From assembly GCA_017552455.1 (NCBI GenBank), contig JAFZPX010000025.1, positions 1 through 32,837 on the forward strand: 32,837 nucleotides of DNA. The letters are read 5' to 3'. Under the pieces are notes generated by a model. It ran no database searches and had not been told where the DNA came from. It saw only the letters and a list, made by a program, of their open reading frames with translations. A program made the translations under genes and the position numbers. This DNA comes from Clostridiales bacterium (GTDB lineage Bacteria; Bacillota; Clostridia; Saccharofermentanales; Saccharofermentanaceae). Below, in pieces: positions 9,325 through 17,178 of this stretch. Each line of letters begins with the position of its first letter. The stretch's first letter is position 1.

Positions 9325-9891
9325 TTATGCTTTGATTCCTGTCAGAAGTATGTCTACTACCTGATTCAACGCCTCTATGTAACTGATCTTGCTTTTCTTA
9401 AGTGTGTCTGTCTCGAAGAACCTTGCTACTGATGCATCCATCATGACCTTGAATATCGTGAAGTTCGCATCCTTTCTGTAGATCCCCTGTGCTCTTCCCT
9501 GTTCAAGAAGCTCCATCGTGGGCTCCCATCCGGACTCAAGTCTCTTTGTAAGTTTCCTATATGTCTTGGGATATTTTTCTTTAAGATCTCCGAGCTTACT
9601 GAAGTCCACTTCCGTAAATCTCTCGGGGAATGCTGCGAGGAGTTTTCTGACTCTTTCTTCGAGGCTTAAGCCCTCCTCATTAAGGATCTCCTGTTCCTTA
9701 CGCTTTATGTCGTCAAAGACGTAATCGACAATCTGATCGAAGATCTCTTCCTTACTGTTGTAATGCTTATAGATGGTCTTCTTGGATATACCCATCTGCT
9801 CGGCGATATCATCCATCGTGAGCTTAAGGCCTTTCTTGTTGAAGACCGTTATGGTGTTTCTGAGGATCTTGCTCTTCATATCCTGGTCCAT
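9325..9891 (-). CDS. TetR/AcrR-family transcriptional regulator
   Basis: The product is 188 residues. The N-terminal helix-turn-helix domain (about 8-55) is typical: TITVFNKKGLKLTMDDIAEQMGISKKTIYKHYNSKEEIF in outline, with TMDDIA, SKKTIYKHY and KEEIF as the diagnostic pieces. The C-terminal ligand domain is helical and has no recognisable specificity. TAAGGAGGAG precedes the ATG. It is the first gene of a tetR - GT-B - symporter - alpha-galactosidase operon, so it probably represses its own operon and responds to a sugar or glycolipid-type inducer. Two inverted repeats of equal architecture (GGAAAC-N16-GTTTCC) flank the expected promoter and are the likely operators. Control of a melibiose-type operon by TetR instead of LacI or AraC is less usual. 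Confidence 0.9.
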   Translation of the reverse strand: MDQDMKSKILRNTITVFNKKGLKLTMDDIAEQMGISKKTIYKHYNSKEEIFDQIVDYVFDDIKRKEQEILNEEGLSLEERVRKLLAAFPERFTEVDFSKLGDLKEKYPKTYRKLTKRLESGWEPTMELLEQGRAQGIYRKDANFTIFKVMMDASVARFFETDTLKKSKISYIEALNQVVDILLTGIKA

Positions 9892-9906
9892 GAGTCTCCT
9901 CCTTAT

Positions 9907-9934
9907 GGAAACCGTTTTGCGTAATCGAGTTTCC
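9907..9934. promoter_or_regulatory. Inverted repeat 1, probable TetR operator
   Basis: GGAAAC (9907-9912), 16 bases, GTTTCC (9929-9934). It lies 16 bases upstream of the tetR start codon, in the leader of the operon, where a bound dimer would block transcription. The identical half-sites and spacer length recur at 9971-9998. Confidence 0.6.
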
Positions 9935-9970
9935 TTAAGTGTATGATAACAGGATTGGCAGAATGATACA

Positions 9971-9998
9971 GGAAACGGAATTTACAAAATTAGTTTCC
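9971..9998. promoter_or_regulatory. Inverted repeat 2, probable TetR operator
   Basis: GGAAAC (9971-9976), 16 bases, GTTTCC (9993-9998). It has the same half-sites and the same spacer as the repeat at 9907-9934, 64 bp away centre to centre. It overlaps the last codons of the lacI-family gene. The operon promoter should lie between the two repeats; I see TATCAT-like boxes there but no convincing -35. Confidence 0.55.
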
Positions 9999-11000
9999 TT
10001 CTGTTGTGCATTCTGCGCATGAATCGCGCTTGATCATTGTACAGGGGATCATAACCTTAAGAGGAGTTCTTATATCGAGGTTGCCTGCGACGAATACAAG
10101 GTTAGCTCCGTGCTGTCCCATATCGTAGGAAGGTGCATGCATGGTCGTAAGCGGAGGCTCCGTGAATGAACTCATATCATTGTCATTGAAACCTATTATG
10201 GAGATATCTTCAGGTATGCGAAGACCTTTCTCTTTGATCGCCTTCATGGCACCAATCGCAATCGCATCAGATGCTGCAAAAACGGCGGTAGGGATCTGCT
10301 TGCCCTCAAGCATTTCCTTCATCATCGTATATCCGGATGAGCTCGTAAACTCATCCTCCTTGATAAGAGCCTCAAATGGAACTTTGTTCTGTCTCATAAA
10401 CAGAGAATAAGCAAGTCTTCTGTCATCATTAACAACTTCCGATCCCGAAGCATACTCGACACCTCCGAGGTAAGCGATTCTCTTATGTCCCAAAGACTTG
10501 AGATACTCGAGTGCCTCCTTGGTAGCCGTATAAAGATCAATGGTAAGTGTCGTAACTTCCGGGTGTTCCGTCTTCATATCAAGGAAAACGATATTGCTGT
10601 TGAAAGACACAAGATCCGATGCATCTTCTCTTGCGAATTTACCAACACATACAAGACCGTCACAGTCCTTCAATGTATCCTTGTAATCGAGATCGGTTCG
10701 ATATGCACGTACGATCTGAATAGCATTCTTAACGCAGAAATCCTCAACGCCCTTACGCACCTTGAGGTAATACTCATCATCAAGTTCCTGCTGAGCTGAA
10801 AACCACTGAAGTATGCCAAGCTTAAACTCAGCCTTGCTCTTGATCCTGCTTCTTTTTACATAGCCCAATCTTGAGGCAGTCTCGACAACTTTTTTACGAG
10901 TCGCCTCCGTTACCTTCAGTGAGCTGTCGTTATTCAGTATCCTGGATACCGATGCGGGTGAAACGCCGCATTCGTTTGCTATGTCTTTTATCGTAACCAT
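9990..11000 (-). CDS. LacI/GalR-family transcriptional repressor
   Basis: The product is 336 residues, a normal length for the family. The N-terminus MVTIKDIANECGVSPASVSR is the canonical LacI helix-turn-helix, followed by the hinge region (SRLGYVKRSR) and a periplasmic-binding-protein-like domain with FAASDAIAIGAM and PLTTMHAPSYDMG near the end. It is divergent from galK-galT, and TTTAGTAAA-type sequences lie between the two, so it is most likely the galactose repressor of galKT and of itself. The start is fixed by the LacI motif. No Shine-Dalgarno sequence precedes it, and the predicted transcription start falls at or next to the ATG, suggesting leaderless translation. The inducer is inferred to be galactose or a derivative. 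Confidence 0.92.
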   Translation of the reverse strand: MVTIKDIANECGVSPASVSRILNNDSSLKVTEATRKKVVETASRLGYVKRSRIKSKAEFKLGILQWFSAQQELDDEYYLKVRKGVEDFCVKNAIQIVRAYRTDLDYKDTLKDCDGLVCVGKFAREDASDLVSFNSNIVFLDMKTEHPEVTTLTIDLYTATKEALEYLKSLGHKRIAYLGGVEYASGSEVVNDDRRLAYSLFMRQNKVPFEALIKEDEFTSSSGYTMMKEMLEGKQIPTAVFAASDAIAIGAMKAIKEKGLRIPEDISIIGFNDNDMSSFTEPPLTTMHAPSYDMGQHGANLVFVAGNLDIRTPLKVMIPCTMIKRDSCAECTTEGN

Positions 11001-11006
11001 GTCTTT

Positions 11007-11035
11007 ATTTTATCAGCTTTAGCGCGAATTGTCAG
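11007..11035 (-). promoter_or_regulatory. Promoter of the lacI-family gene
   Basis: On the minus strand, CTGACA (11030-11035), a 17-bp spacer and TAAAAT (11007-11012). Only 6 bases separate the -10 from the ATG, so transcription should begin at the start codon. Confidence 0.55.
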
Positions 11036-11040
11036 CCGAA

Positions 11041-11060
11041 TTTAGTAAATGTTTAGTAAT
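11041..11060. promoter_or_regulatory. Two tandem GalR-like half-operators
   Basis: TTTAGTAAA (11041-11049) and TTTAGTAAT (11052-11060) lie just upstream of both the lacI-family promoter and the galK promoter. They are the reverse complement, or nearly so, of the copy inside the galK promoter. LacI/GalR proteins of Firmicutes bind sequences of this kind. Confidence 0.5.
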
Positions 11061-11065
11061 GTTTA

Positions 11066-11094
11066 TTGACGTTTTACTAAAACCGTCGTATCAT
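11066..11094 (+). promoter_or_regulatory. galKT promoter with embedded operator
   Basis: TTGACG (11066-11071), a 17-bp spacer and TATCAT (11089-11094). The spacer holds the 11-bp near-palindrome TTTTACTAAAA (11072-11082), so a bound repressor would exclude RNA polymerase. Confidence 0.65.
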
Positions 11095-11119
11095 ATAAGC
11101 ATCAAAGGAGGGCCGCCTT

Positions 11120-12379
11120 ATGAGTACAAAGATTGATCTTTCCACCATTGATTTCATTGATATTTATGTAGATCCCGAGTGGGCAGCAAAGCAGCCTGCA
11201 AGGTATGTAGAGGCGATCAAGACCTTTGAGAGTATCTTCGGATCCGGCAAGGATATCGAGATTTATTCAGCTCCCGGCAGAACCGAGATCGGCGGCAATC
11301 ACACAGACCACCAGCACGGTGAAGTACTTGCTGCATCGATCAACAGAGATGCCATTGCCATCGTCAATAAGACGGATGACGGCAAGATCAATCTCGTATC
11401 GGGATCAGACAGCCCCATACAGATAAACGTAAACGACCTTACTCCTAACGATAATGAGAAAGAAACTACCGCCGCTCTCATAAGAGGTGTTCTTGCTGCC
11501 CTCGCTGACGGCGGTTTTAAGATCGGCGGATTTGAGGCTTATGTAACAAGCGATGTGCTTGTTGGTGCAGGCATCTCTTCTTCCGCAGCCTTCGAGACTC
11601 TCATCGGCACCATCATCTCAGGTCTTTATAACGACATGAAGATAGATCCTGTTACCATAGCCAAAGCGGGACAGTACGCTGAGAATGTATTCTTCGGTAA
11701 GCCCTGCGGCCTCATGGACCAGATGGCATGCTCCGTAGGCAATATGGTGCACATCGACTTTAAGTTCCCCGACAACCCTGAGGTGGAGCGCATAGATTTT
11801 GATTTCGCGAAGACGGGCTACAGCCTTTGCATAACAAACACGAGAGGTTCCCACAGCAACCTCACGGACGAGTATGCTGCAGTCCCTTCCGAGATGCGTA
11901 AGATAGCGGCTCTTCTCGGGCACGACGTACTCCGCCCCGTTACTCTTAACGACATCATAAGCAACATTTCCACACTGCGTGAGCAGGCAGGAGACAGAGC
12001 TGTACTGCGTGCGATACATTTCGTAAATGAGACAGAACGCGCAGGAAAGGAAGCCGCTGCTTTGCAAAGCGGAGACCTTTGGAAGTTCCTGCAGCTCGTC
12101 AAAGAATCGGGCAACTCATCCTTCAAGTATCTTCAGAACATCTATACAAACAACGACGTAACTTCGCAGAATGTCTCGATAGCACTTGCTGTAAGCGAGT
12201 CCGTGCTCACACAGGAAGAAGTCTCGCGTGTACACGGCGGAGGCTTCGCAGGAACCATACAGGCTTTCGTAAAGAACACCAACACCGCAAGTTACCGCGA
12301 AGTGATGGACTCTGTCTACGGACAAGGCGCTTGCGACATACTCAAGATAAGAAAATACGGCGGCATTAAAGTAATCTGA
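11120..12379 (+). CDS. galK: Galactokinase
   Basis: Galactokinase phosphorylates galactose at C1 with ATP, the first step of the Leloir pathway after the mutarotase. This 419-residue GHMP kinase carries the galactokinase signature GRTEIGGNHTDHQHG (53-67), the ATP-binding GAGISSSAAFE (149-159), the catalytic Asp region GKPCGLMDQMACS (Asp200) and the C-terminal VHGGGFAGTIQAF. AAAGGAGGG lies 9 bases before the ATG. It is followed 18 bases later by galT, so the two form an operon. Galactose would be supplied by the alpha-galactosidase encoded upstream on the other strand. It is likely controlled by the divergent LacI-family repressor. Confidence 0.97.
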   Translation: MSTKIDLSTIDFIDIYVDPEWAAKQPARYVEAIKTFESIFGSGKDIEIYSAPGRTEIGGNHTDHQHGEVLAASINRDAIAIVNKTDDGKINLVSGSDSPIQINVNDLTPNDNEKETTAALIRGVLAALADGGFKIGGFEAYVTSDVLVGAGISSSAAFETLIGTIISGLYNDMKIDPVTIAKAGQYAENVFFGKPCGLMDQMACSVGNMVHIDFKFPDNPEVERIDFDFAKTGYSLCITNTRGSHSNLTDEYAAVPSEMRKIAALLGHDVLRPVTLNDIISNISTLREQAGDRAVLRAIHFVNETERAGKEAAALQSGDLWKFLQLVKESGNSSFKYLQNIYTNNDVTSQNVSIALAVSESVLTQEEVSRVHGGGFAGTIQAFVKNTNTASYREVMDSVYGQGACDILKIRKYGGIKVI

Positions 12380-12397
12380 TACAACAGGGGGCGTATC

Positions 12398-13888
12398 ATG
12401 AAAGACTATAACTATCTCATAACTGAACTCGTTAACTACGGTGTAGACAGAGGTCTCACAGATGAACTCGACAGAACATATACGATCAACAAGCTCGTTG
12501 AAGCATTGGGGCTCGATGAGTACGTTAAGCCTGATGAGCAGATCGTTTCCCGTAAGCTTCACCTCATACTCGAAGACTTCATCGCTCTTCAGGGCGACCT
12601 TACGGGTGTGCAGAAGGACCTCTTTGACACGAAACTCATGGGACTTCTTACCCCTCCTCCCTCGTACGTGGTAAACAAGTTTAACGAGCTGCGCGAGGCT
12701 TCCACAGAGGATGCCACAGACTGGTACTACACCTTCAGCCGCGACACAAACTACATAAGAACAGACAGGATCGCGAAGGACATCAAGTGGAACGCTTCCA
12801 CGGAATACGGCGACATCGACATCACGATCAACTTAAGCAAGCCCGAAAAGGATCCGCGCGACATCGCTGCCGCAGGCAAAGCCAAGTCCACTTCTTACCC
12901 CAAGTGCCTGCTGTGCGTTGAGAACGAAGGCTTCGCCGGCACCATGACGCACCCCGCAAGGCAGAACCACCGCATCATCCCGATCACACTCGACGGCGAT
13001 GCTTATTACCTGCAGTATTCACCCTACGTTTACTATAACGAGCACTGCATCGTATTTAACAAAGAACATATCCCAATGGTCATAAACCGATCCACATTCG
13101 TGAAGCTTTTATCCTTTGTCGAGCAGTTCCCCCACTATATCGTCGGATCTAATGCAGACCTGCCTATCGTCGGAGGCTCCATCCTCTCACACGACCATTT
13201 CCAGGGGGGCTGCTACACCTTCCCAATGGCACGAGCTTCTTATGAGAAGACATTCACTATCCCCGGATTCGAAGACATAACTGCAGGCATCATCAAGTGG
13301 CCCATGTCCGTCATAAGACTTACGGGATCCGATGCTTCACGCATGGCAGATCTTGCTGATAAGATCCTCGCTTCATGGCGCGAATATACTGACGAGGATG
13401 CATTCATCTTCGCCGAGACAGAAGGTGTTCCTCATAATACCATCACACCTATCGCGAGAATGAACAAGGAAGGAAAGTTCGAGCTCGATCTTGTCCTTAG
13501 AAATAACATCACGACAGAAGAGCATCCTCTCGGAGTCTATCACCCGCATCAGGAATACCATCATCTCAAGAAAGAAAATATCGGACTGATTGAGGTCATG
13601 GGTCTTGCGATTCTTCCTGCAAGACTTAAGAAAGAATTGAACGACCTCGCAGAGGCTGTCAGCGCACATAAGGACATCTCTACCGATGAGACTTTGTCCA
13701 AGCACGACGAGTGGGTCAATGCTAAGGTAATGCCCCGTCTCGGAACGGAGCCTTCCGCGGAAGAAGCGCTCGAGATCATCAAGGATGAAGTCGGTATCGC
13801 CTTCTCTGAGATACTCGAATGTGCAGGCGTTTATAAGCGTGATGACGCCGGCAAAGATGCCTTCATGAGATTCGTCAGTTCTCTGTGA
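12398..13888 (+). CDS. galT: UTP/UDP-glucose-hexose-1-phosphate uridylyltransferase, class II
   Basis: GalT exchanges uridylyl between UDP-glucose and galactose-1-phosphate, giving UDP-galactose. At 496 residues this is the longer Firmicute class II form, distinct from the 350-residue histidine-triad-like class I enzyme. It shows the class II landmarks MGLLTPPPSYV, CLLCVENEGFAGTMTHPARQNHR, and SILSHDHFQGGCYTFPMARA, where SHDHFQGG supplies the active-site histidines. GGGGG lies 8 bases before the ATG. It is the second gene of galKT. The UDP-galactose 4-epimerase needed to close the cycle is not in the window. Confidence 0.96.
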   Translation: MKDYNYLITELVNYGVDRGLTDELDRTYTINKLVEALGLDEYVKPDEQIVSRKLHLILEDFIALQGDLTGVQKDLFDTKLMGLLTPPPSYVVNKFNELREASTEDATDWYYTFSRDTNYIRTDRIAKDIKWNASTEYGDIDITINLSKPEKDPRDIAAAGKAKSTSYPKCLLCVENEGFAGTMTHPARQNHRIIPITLDGDAYYLQYSPYVYYNEHCIVFNKEHIPMVINRSTFVKLLSFVEQFPHYIVGSNADLPIVGGSILSHDHFQGGCYTFPMARASYEKTFTIPGFEDITAGIIKWPMSVIRLTGSDASRMADLADKILASWREYTDEDAFIFAETEGVPHNTITPIARMNKEGKFELDLVLRNNITTEEHPLGVYHPHQEYHHLKKENIGLIEVMGLAILPARLKKELNDLAEAVSAHKDISTDETLSKHDEWVNAKVMPRLGTEPSAEEALEIIKDEVGIAFSEILECAGVYKRDDAGKDAFMRFVSSL

Positions 13889-13924
13889 TACAACAATTAA
13901 TTATCGTTATTCAATAAATTGTTA

Positions 13925-13953
13925 TTGCAATTCGGTCGATTTCGTAGTATCAT
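13925..13953 (+). promoter_or_regulatory. Promoter of the DUF4153/4173-like gene
   Basis: TTGCAA (13925-13930), a 17-bp spacer and TATCAT (13948-13953), 45 bases ahead of the ATG at 13999. It separates this gene from galKT. No GC-rich terminator is visible after galT. Confidence 0.5.
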
Positions 13954-13998
13954 CAGCCTAGAGATATCTCGGAGTACTAAGGAATTGAGGTAATCCGA

Positions 13999-15273
13999 AT
14001 GGAATTGACTAAGACATCAAAGATCGCCGGTATATTACTGGCGTATCCTATAGCGTTTGCTTATTTAAAATACTTCCTGTTGGACTTAAGCGATACAAAT
14101 ATAACCATTAAGAAGATCATGTTTACTGCGTTCTTCATACTTCTGAACGAACTCATTGTCAGGGGCAGAGGAAAGACTCCGTCCAAAGAGACGTATTTCT
14201 GGTACGGGATAATGGGGATCGTAGCACTGACCTTCGAGACAGGACTTAATCCCGTCGTGTCATTTATAGGTCTTCATCTTTGTGCTTTCTATGTCGCCAT
14301 AGTAAGTAACGGTCTTTGCTTTGAAGGAAGGACCGGAAGCTTTGTGCTGGCCGACCTTTTTAATGCGCAGATCTATAAAGGCTTCGGCGGTATGAGCCTT
14401 ATCTTCGACGATATGAAGAAGCTTAAATCCGAGAAGGCTCCTGCGGCAGACAAGAAGAGCAAGGGTTCAACCATAGGTGCGGTTATAATCGTTCTGGTCC
14501 TGCTCCCTTTCTTCTGTGTAGCAGTAGGTCTCCTTACTGAGATCAACCCGGACTTTAATGATGCAGTGGTCTCGATTATAGATAAGATCAACGTGCCTTA
14601 CTTCATAAGGTGGTTCTTCAGAAACTTCGGATACATCGTCTTCGCTATACCTACCTCCATGTACCTGTACAGTCTTCTCGGAAACAGTGCGGACAGCACA
14701 GGTGAATTCGAGAGGAAGTCCTATGAGAAGCTTGTTAAGTGGCGTGAATCATGCCGCAGGATATCCCCTGTCGTTACAGCTGTCGTCACAGGATTATTCG
14801 TCCTTCTTTATCTTATTTTCTTCGTGTTCGAAGGAAGCTATCTGTTCAGTGCTTTCGTCGGAAAACTCCCTTCAGCATACACAGCTTCAGAATATGCAAG
14901 AAGAGGCTTCTTCGAGCTTACGGGCATCATGGCTATCAACATGATGATATTCCTTCTCATCTCCTACTTCGAGAACAGAAAACTTCTTGGAAGGAAGCTT
15001 TCCTGCATCATGACAAGTGCACTGATGAGCGAGAGTGTTGTATTCGCCATGATCTCATTCTCCAAGCTCGCGTTGTATTACGCAAGGTTCGGCTATACGC
15101 CCAAGAGGCTCTTGGCTATGTGGGGATCTTTGATCTTCGCTGCAGGTGCAGTAATGGTTATCGTATCGACTATCAAGCGTAAAGATATGTCCCGCGTATG
15201 GATATACTTTACGACTGTAAGCTTTGCCGCCATGAGTATTCTCTCATCTGTACTGTCATTCTTCGCAGGATAA
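13999..15273 (+). CDS. Polytopic membrane protein, DUF4153/DUF4173-like
   Basis: The product has 424 residues and about 10-11 hydrophobic segments. The order is a block of short helices (10-110), a hydrophilic lysine-rich loop (about 135-152, KKLKSEKAPAADKKSKGS), then further helices to the end. EYARRGFFELTGI (near 298-310) resembles the conserved YARxGFFEL motif of the DUF4153/DUF4173 membrane families found in Clostridia. There is no catalytic motif, and the function is unknown. TTGAGG precedes the ATG. The next gene on the same strand is a small zinc-ribbon membrane protein 131 bases away. Confidence 0.6.
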   Translation: MELTKTSKIAGILLAYPIAFAYLKYFLLDLSDTNITIKKIMFTAFFILLNELIVRGRGKTPSKETYFWYGIMGIVALTFETGLNPVVSFIGLHLCAFYVAIVSNGLCFEGRTGSFVLADLFNAQIYKGFGGMSLIFDDMKKLKSEKAPAADKKSKGSTIGAVIIVLVLLPFFCVAVGLLTEINPDFNDAVVSIIDKINVPYFIRWFFRNFGYIVFAIPTSMYLYSLLGNSADSTGEFERKSYEKLVKWRESCRRISPVVTAVVTGLFVLLYLIFFVFEGSYLFSAFVGKLPSAYTASEYARRGFFELTGIMAINMMIFLLISYFENRKLLGRKLSCIMTSALMSESVVFAMISFSKLALYYARFGYTPKRLLAMWGSLIFAAGAVMVIVSTIKRKDMSRVWIYFTTVSFAAMSILSSVLSFFAG

Positions 15274-15329
15274 TCAACACTTCCCTTTTTCTCTGTTGCT
15301 TATTCAACACTTCTGATAAGCATTGATCA

Positions 15330-15358
15330 TTGGTTTCATAAAAAGCCCCTGTAATAAT
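15330..15358 (+). promoter_or_regulatory. Possible promoter of the small zinc-ribbon gene
   Basis: TTGGTT (15330-15335), 17 bp and AATAAT (15353-15358), 47 bases before the start at 15405. The -35 match is moderate, and the call rests on spacing alone. Confidence 0.3.
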
Positions 15359-15404
15359 CAGATCAGAGTGAAAGTAAGCACAGAGAAATAAGGAGTATGA
15401 CAAC

Positions 15405-15887
15405 ATGATAGACACATTCTTTGACAGGACGTACAACGAAGAGTTTAACAAGATCCCTTTGGCATTCAGATTCTCTGCAGGAACCAAGAAGATCTTCCTC
15501 AGCCTCATCGCCATTTGGGTGGTAATCGACATATTCTTGGGAAGCATTAATGCCAATAACTATGGCTTAACAAAAGTAATGGACGGAAGAGGCCTGGCAA
15601 TAAGAACTGACTTCAGTTCGTGGACAGTTTTTATCATCGCCAACTGCATTCTCGTTCTCATCCTCACCTGGGCCGTAATCGGAACTGCATTCGAGAGGAT
15701 CGCTTTCAAGAGAGCCTCAAAGCTCGACAGACTTCACAAGGACTGGATGCATGAGAGAACACAAAGGGAGATCAGATGTATCAAGTATGACGTTCTTGCC
15801 AATGCCACCTGTCGCTGCCCCAAGTGCGGTCTTCCCACTGCTAACGGAGAATACCTGTGTACGCTTTGCAGATCCGAGCAGGAGTAA
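15405..15887 (+). CDS. Small membrane protein with C-terminal zinc ribbon
   Basis: The product is 160 residues. Two hydrophobic segments (about 30-48 and 73-96) are followed by a basic, helical linker (RASKLDRLHKDWMHERTQREIR) and a C-terminal rubredoxin-like zinc ribbon: Cys138-X2-Cys141 and Cys152-X2-Cys155, with an extra Cys136. ATAAGGAG lies 11 bases before the ATG. It has no recognised family, and the function is unknown. A similar pairing of membrane helices with zinc ribbons occurs in the 552-residue protein at 18871-20529, which may mean shared membrane or assembly roles, but they are not visibly homologous. Confidence 0.6.
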   Translation: MIDTFFDRTYNEEFNKIPLAFRFSAGTKKIFLSLIAIWVVIDIFLGSINANNYGLTKVMDGRGLAIRTDFSSWTVFIIANCILVLILTWAVIGTAFERIAFKRASKLDRLHKDWMHERTQREIRCIKYDVLANATCRCPKCGLPTANGEYLCTLCRSEQE

Positions 15888-15904
15888 TATATAATCTCTT
15901 ACTC
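15882..15904. terminator. Weak hairpin between convergent genes
   Basis: GAGTAA (15882-15887, containing the stop codon) pairs with TTACTC (15899-15904), and TTTATA follows on the plus strand. The 6-bp AT-containing stem makes it a poor terminator. It is the only candidate between the small zinc-ribbon gene and the convergent membrane protein gene. Confidence 0.25.
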
Positions 15905-15918
15905 TTTATAGCAAGTCA

Positions 15919-17178
15919 TTATTGTCCAATTACAACACTAAATATTCTACTAATAAACTGTATACTCGGACTGAAAAACACGCACGCGTTTAATGCAACG
16001 ATAAACAAATTAATAAGATTACATCTAACATTTTTATGCATTGATTCTACGATTCTCTCATCCCCTGTTAAGTATAAAAAAATGAGAACAAAAAAATCTT
16101 GAAAGATAACAGCATAAAACCATCTTCCTTCATCCGTTTGCACCATAATTAGAGGTATAGTTAACAAAAACAGAAATGCTCCCATTAGATATCCTAATTT
16201 CACCAGTCTATCTGATTCAAACTTAATAGCATTATTATATATACGTGCTTTGACAATAATAAGAGAACAGCATGTTAATAAAGCGAGCCCTACAACAACC
16301 ATCCGAATCCAAAAATCATATGTCGGATGTCCATTCACCCACATAGCGTACATAGGCTTGGACATACCCCAAAAAGCATAGAGAAGGTCGTTCAACATAG
16401 AGCCATATTCAGGATGTGACCATGGTATACCGTACATCTCAATGCTATGATCAATAAAATCTTGAGGAGTGATAGTAAATGCCTTTGTAGTAAAAAAGTA
16501 TAAATGTATGAACAACCCGGAGCAAATTACACCAGATAAAAACAAGACGCTCAAATAACGATAACGTCTTCTTCCTTTTCCACGAGCAAAGCGAATGAAT
16601 AATAAGACCATTACAGTGCCAAAATACATCATCACATAAGCTTCATGTATCAGCATACATATACCCATCAAAAATGGAATAATCCATAATAATCGGTCTT
16701 TGGCAACTAAATAGCATGCTATCAATGTAAGGGCCATCATCGTTACATCTGGCTCAGCCCAATCGTTATAATAGAAACCAATCATATTGGTAGACAGAAG
16801 CAACAAAATTGCCATATTCAAATTGGGATCCTTGAATCTATTAATCAAGTATAAAAGTATCCCCAAAAGCACAAAGGTAAAAAAGACTTCCTCTATATAG
16901 AATAGAATGAGTGTAGCTTGCCCATAATCTATATCTTCTGCTCTAGCAATAAAGTCGCATATTGTACCTAAAAAAGCTCGCTTTATAAACCCAAATGAGT
17001 AATTGGCGGTTAATTCTCGCGCCGCCCAACAATCATAAACAAAGGATAAACTATCGTACTTATACAGAAAAAACTCTAATATAAATACTAAAGAAACGAA
17101 TGTACCAAAGAACTTTGAGCCAATAACTTGGCGTAGCTTATTATTTTCTATAAAGAAACGATTGAGATCAGATTGCAT
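15919..17178 (-). CDS. AT-rich polytopic membrane protein, GT-C-like, function unknown
   Basis: I place the start at the ATG at 17178, giving 419 residues. A longer reading from 17220 is open but lies inside the DJ-1 gene and lacks a ribosome site. AAGGA lies about 12 bases before the chosen ATG. About ten hydrophobic segments follow a short cytoplasmic N-terminus. YSFGFIKRAFLGTI, NDWAEPDVTMMAL (with an acidic loop) and IHEAY resemble GT-C membrane glycosyltransferases, but no family can be assigned with confidence. Base composition falls clearly below its neighbours: sampled lines give about 32-40% GC against 57% in the DJ-1 gene, which suggests horizontal acquisition. It overlaps the end of the DJ-1 gene by 11 bases, so it can ride on that transcript. 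Confidence 0.6.
   Translation of the reverse strand: MQSDLNRFFIENNKLRQVIGSKFFGTFVSLVFILEFFLYKYDSLSFVYDCWAARELTANYSFGFIKRAFLGTICDFIARAEDIDYGQATLILFYIEEVFFTFVLLGILLYLINRFKDPNLNMAILLLLSTNMIGFYYNDWAEPDVTMMALTLIACYLVAKDRLLWIIPFLMGICMLIHEAYVMMYFGTVMVLLFIRFARGKGRRRYRYLSVLFLSGVICSGLFIHLYFFTTKAFTITPQDFIDHSIEMYGIPWSHPEYGSMLNDLLYAFWGMSKPMYAMWVNGHPTYDFWIRMVVVGLALLTCCSLIIVKARIYNNAIKFESDRLVKLGYLMGAFLFLLTIPLIMVQTDEGRWFYAVIFQDFFVLIFLYLTGDERIVESMHKNVRCNLINLFIVALNACVFFSPSIQFISRIFSVVIGQ

Noticed and set aside
13889..13930. Terminator after galT
   Set aside because: AACAATT/AATTGTT arms can pair, but the loop is about 20 bases, the stem is all AT, and no T-run follows.
15919..17178. A recent mobile element carrying the AT-rich membrane gene
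   Set aside because: Composition differs, but no integrase, inverted ends or target-site duplication is visible, so only acquisition of the gene itself is suggested.
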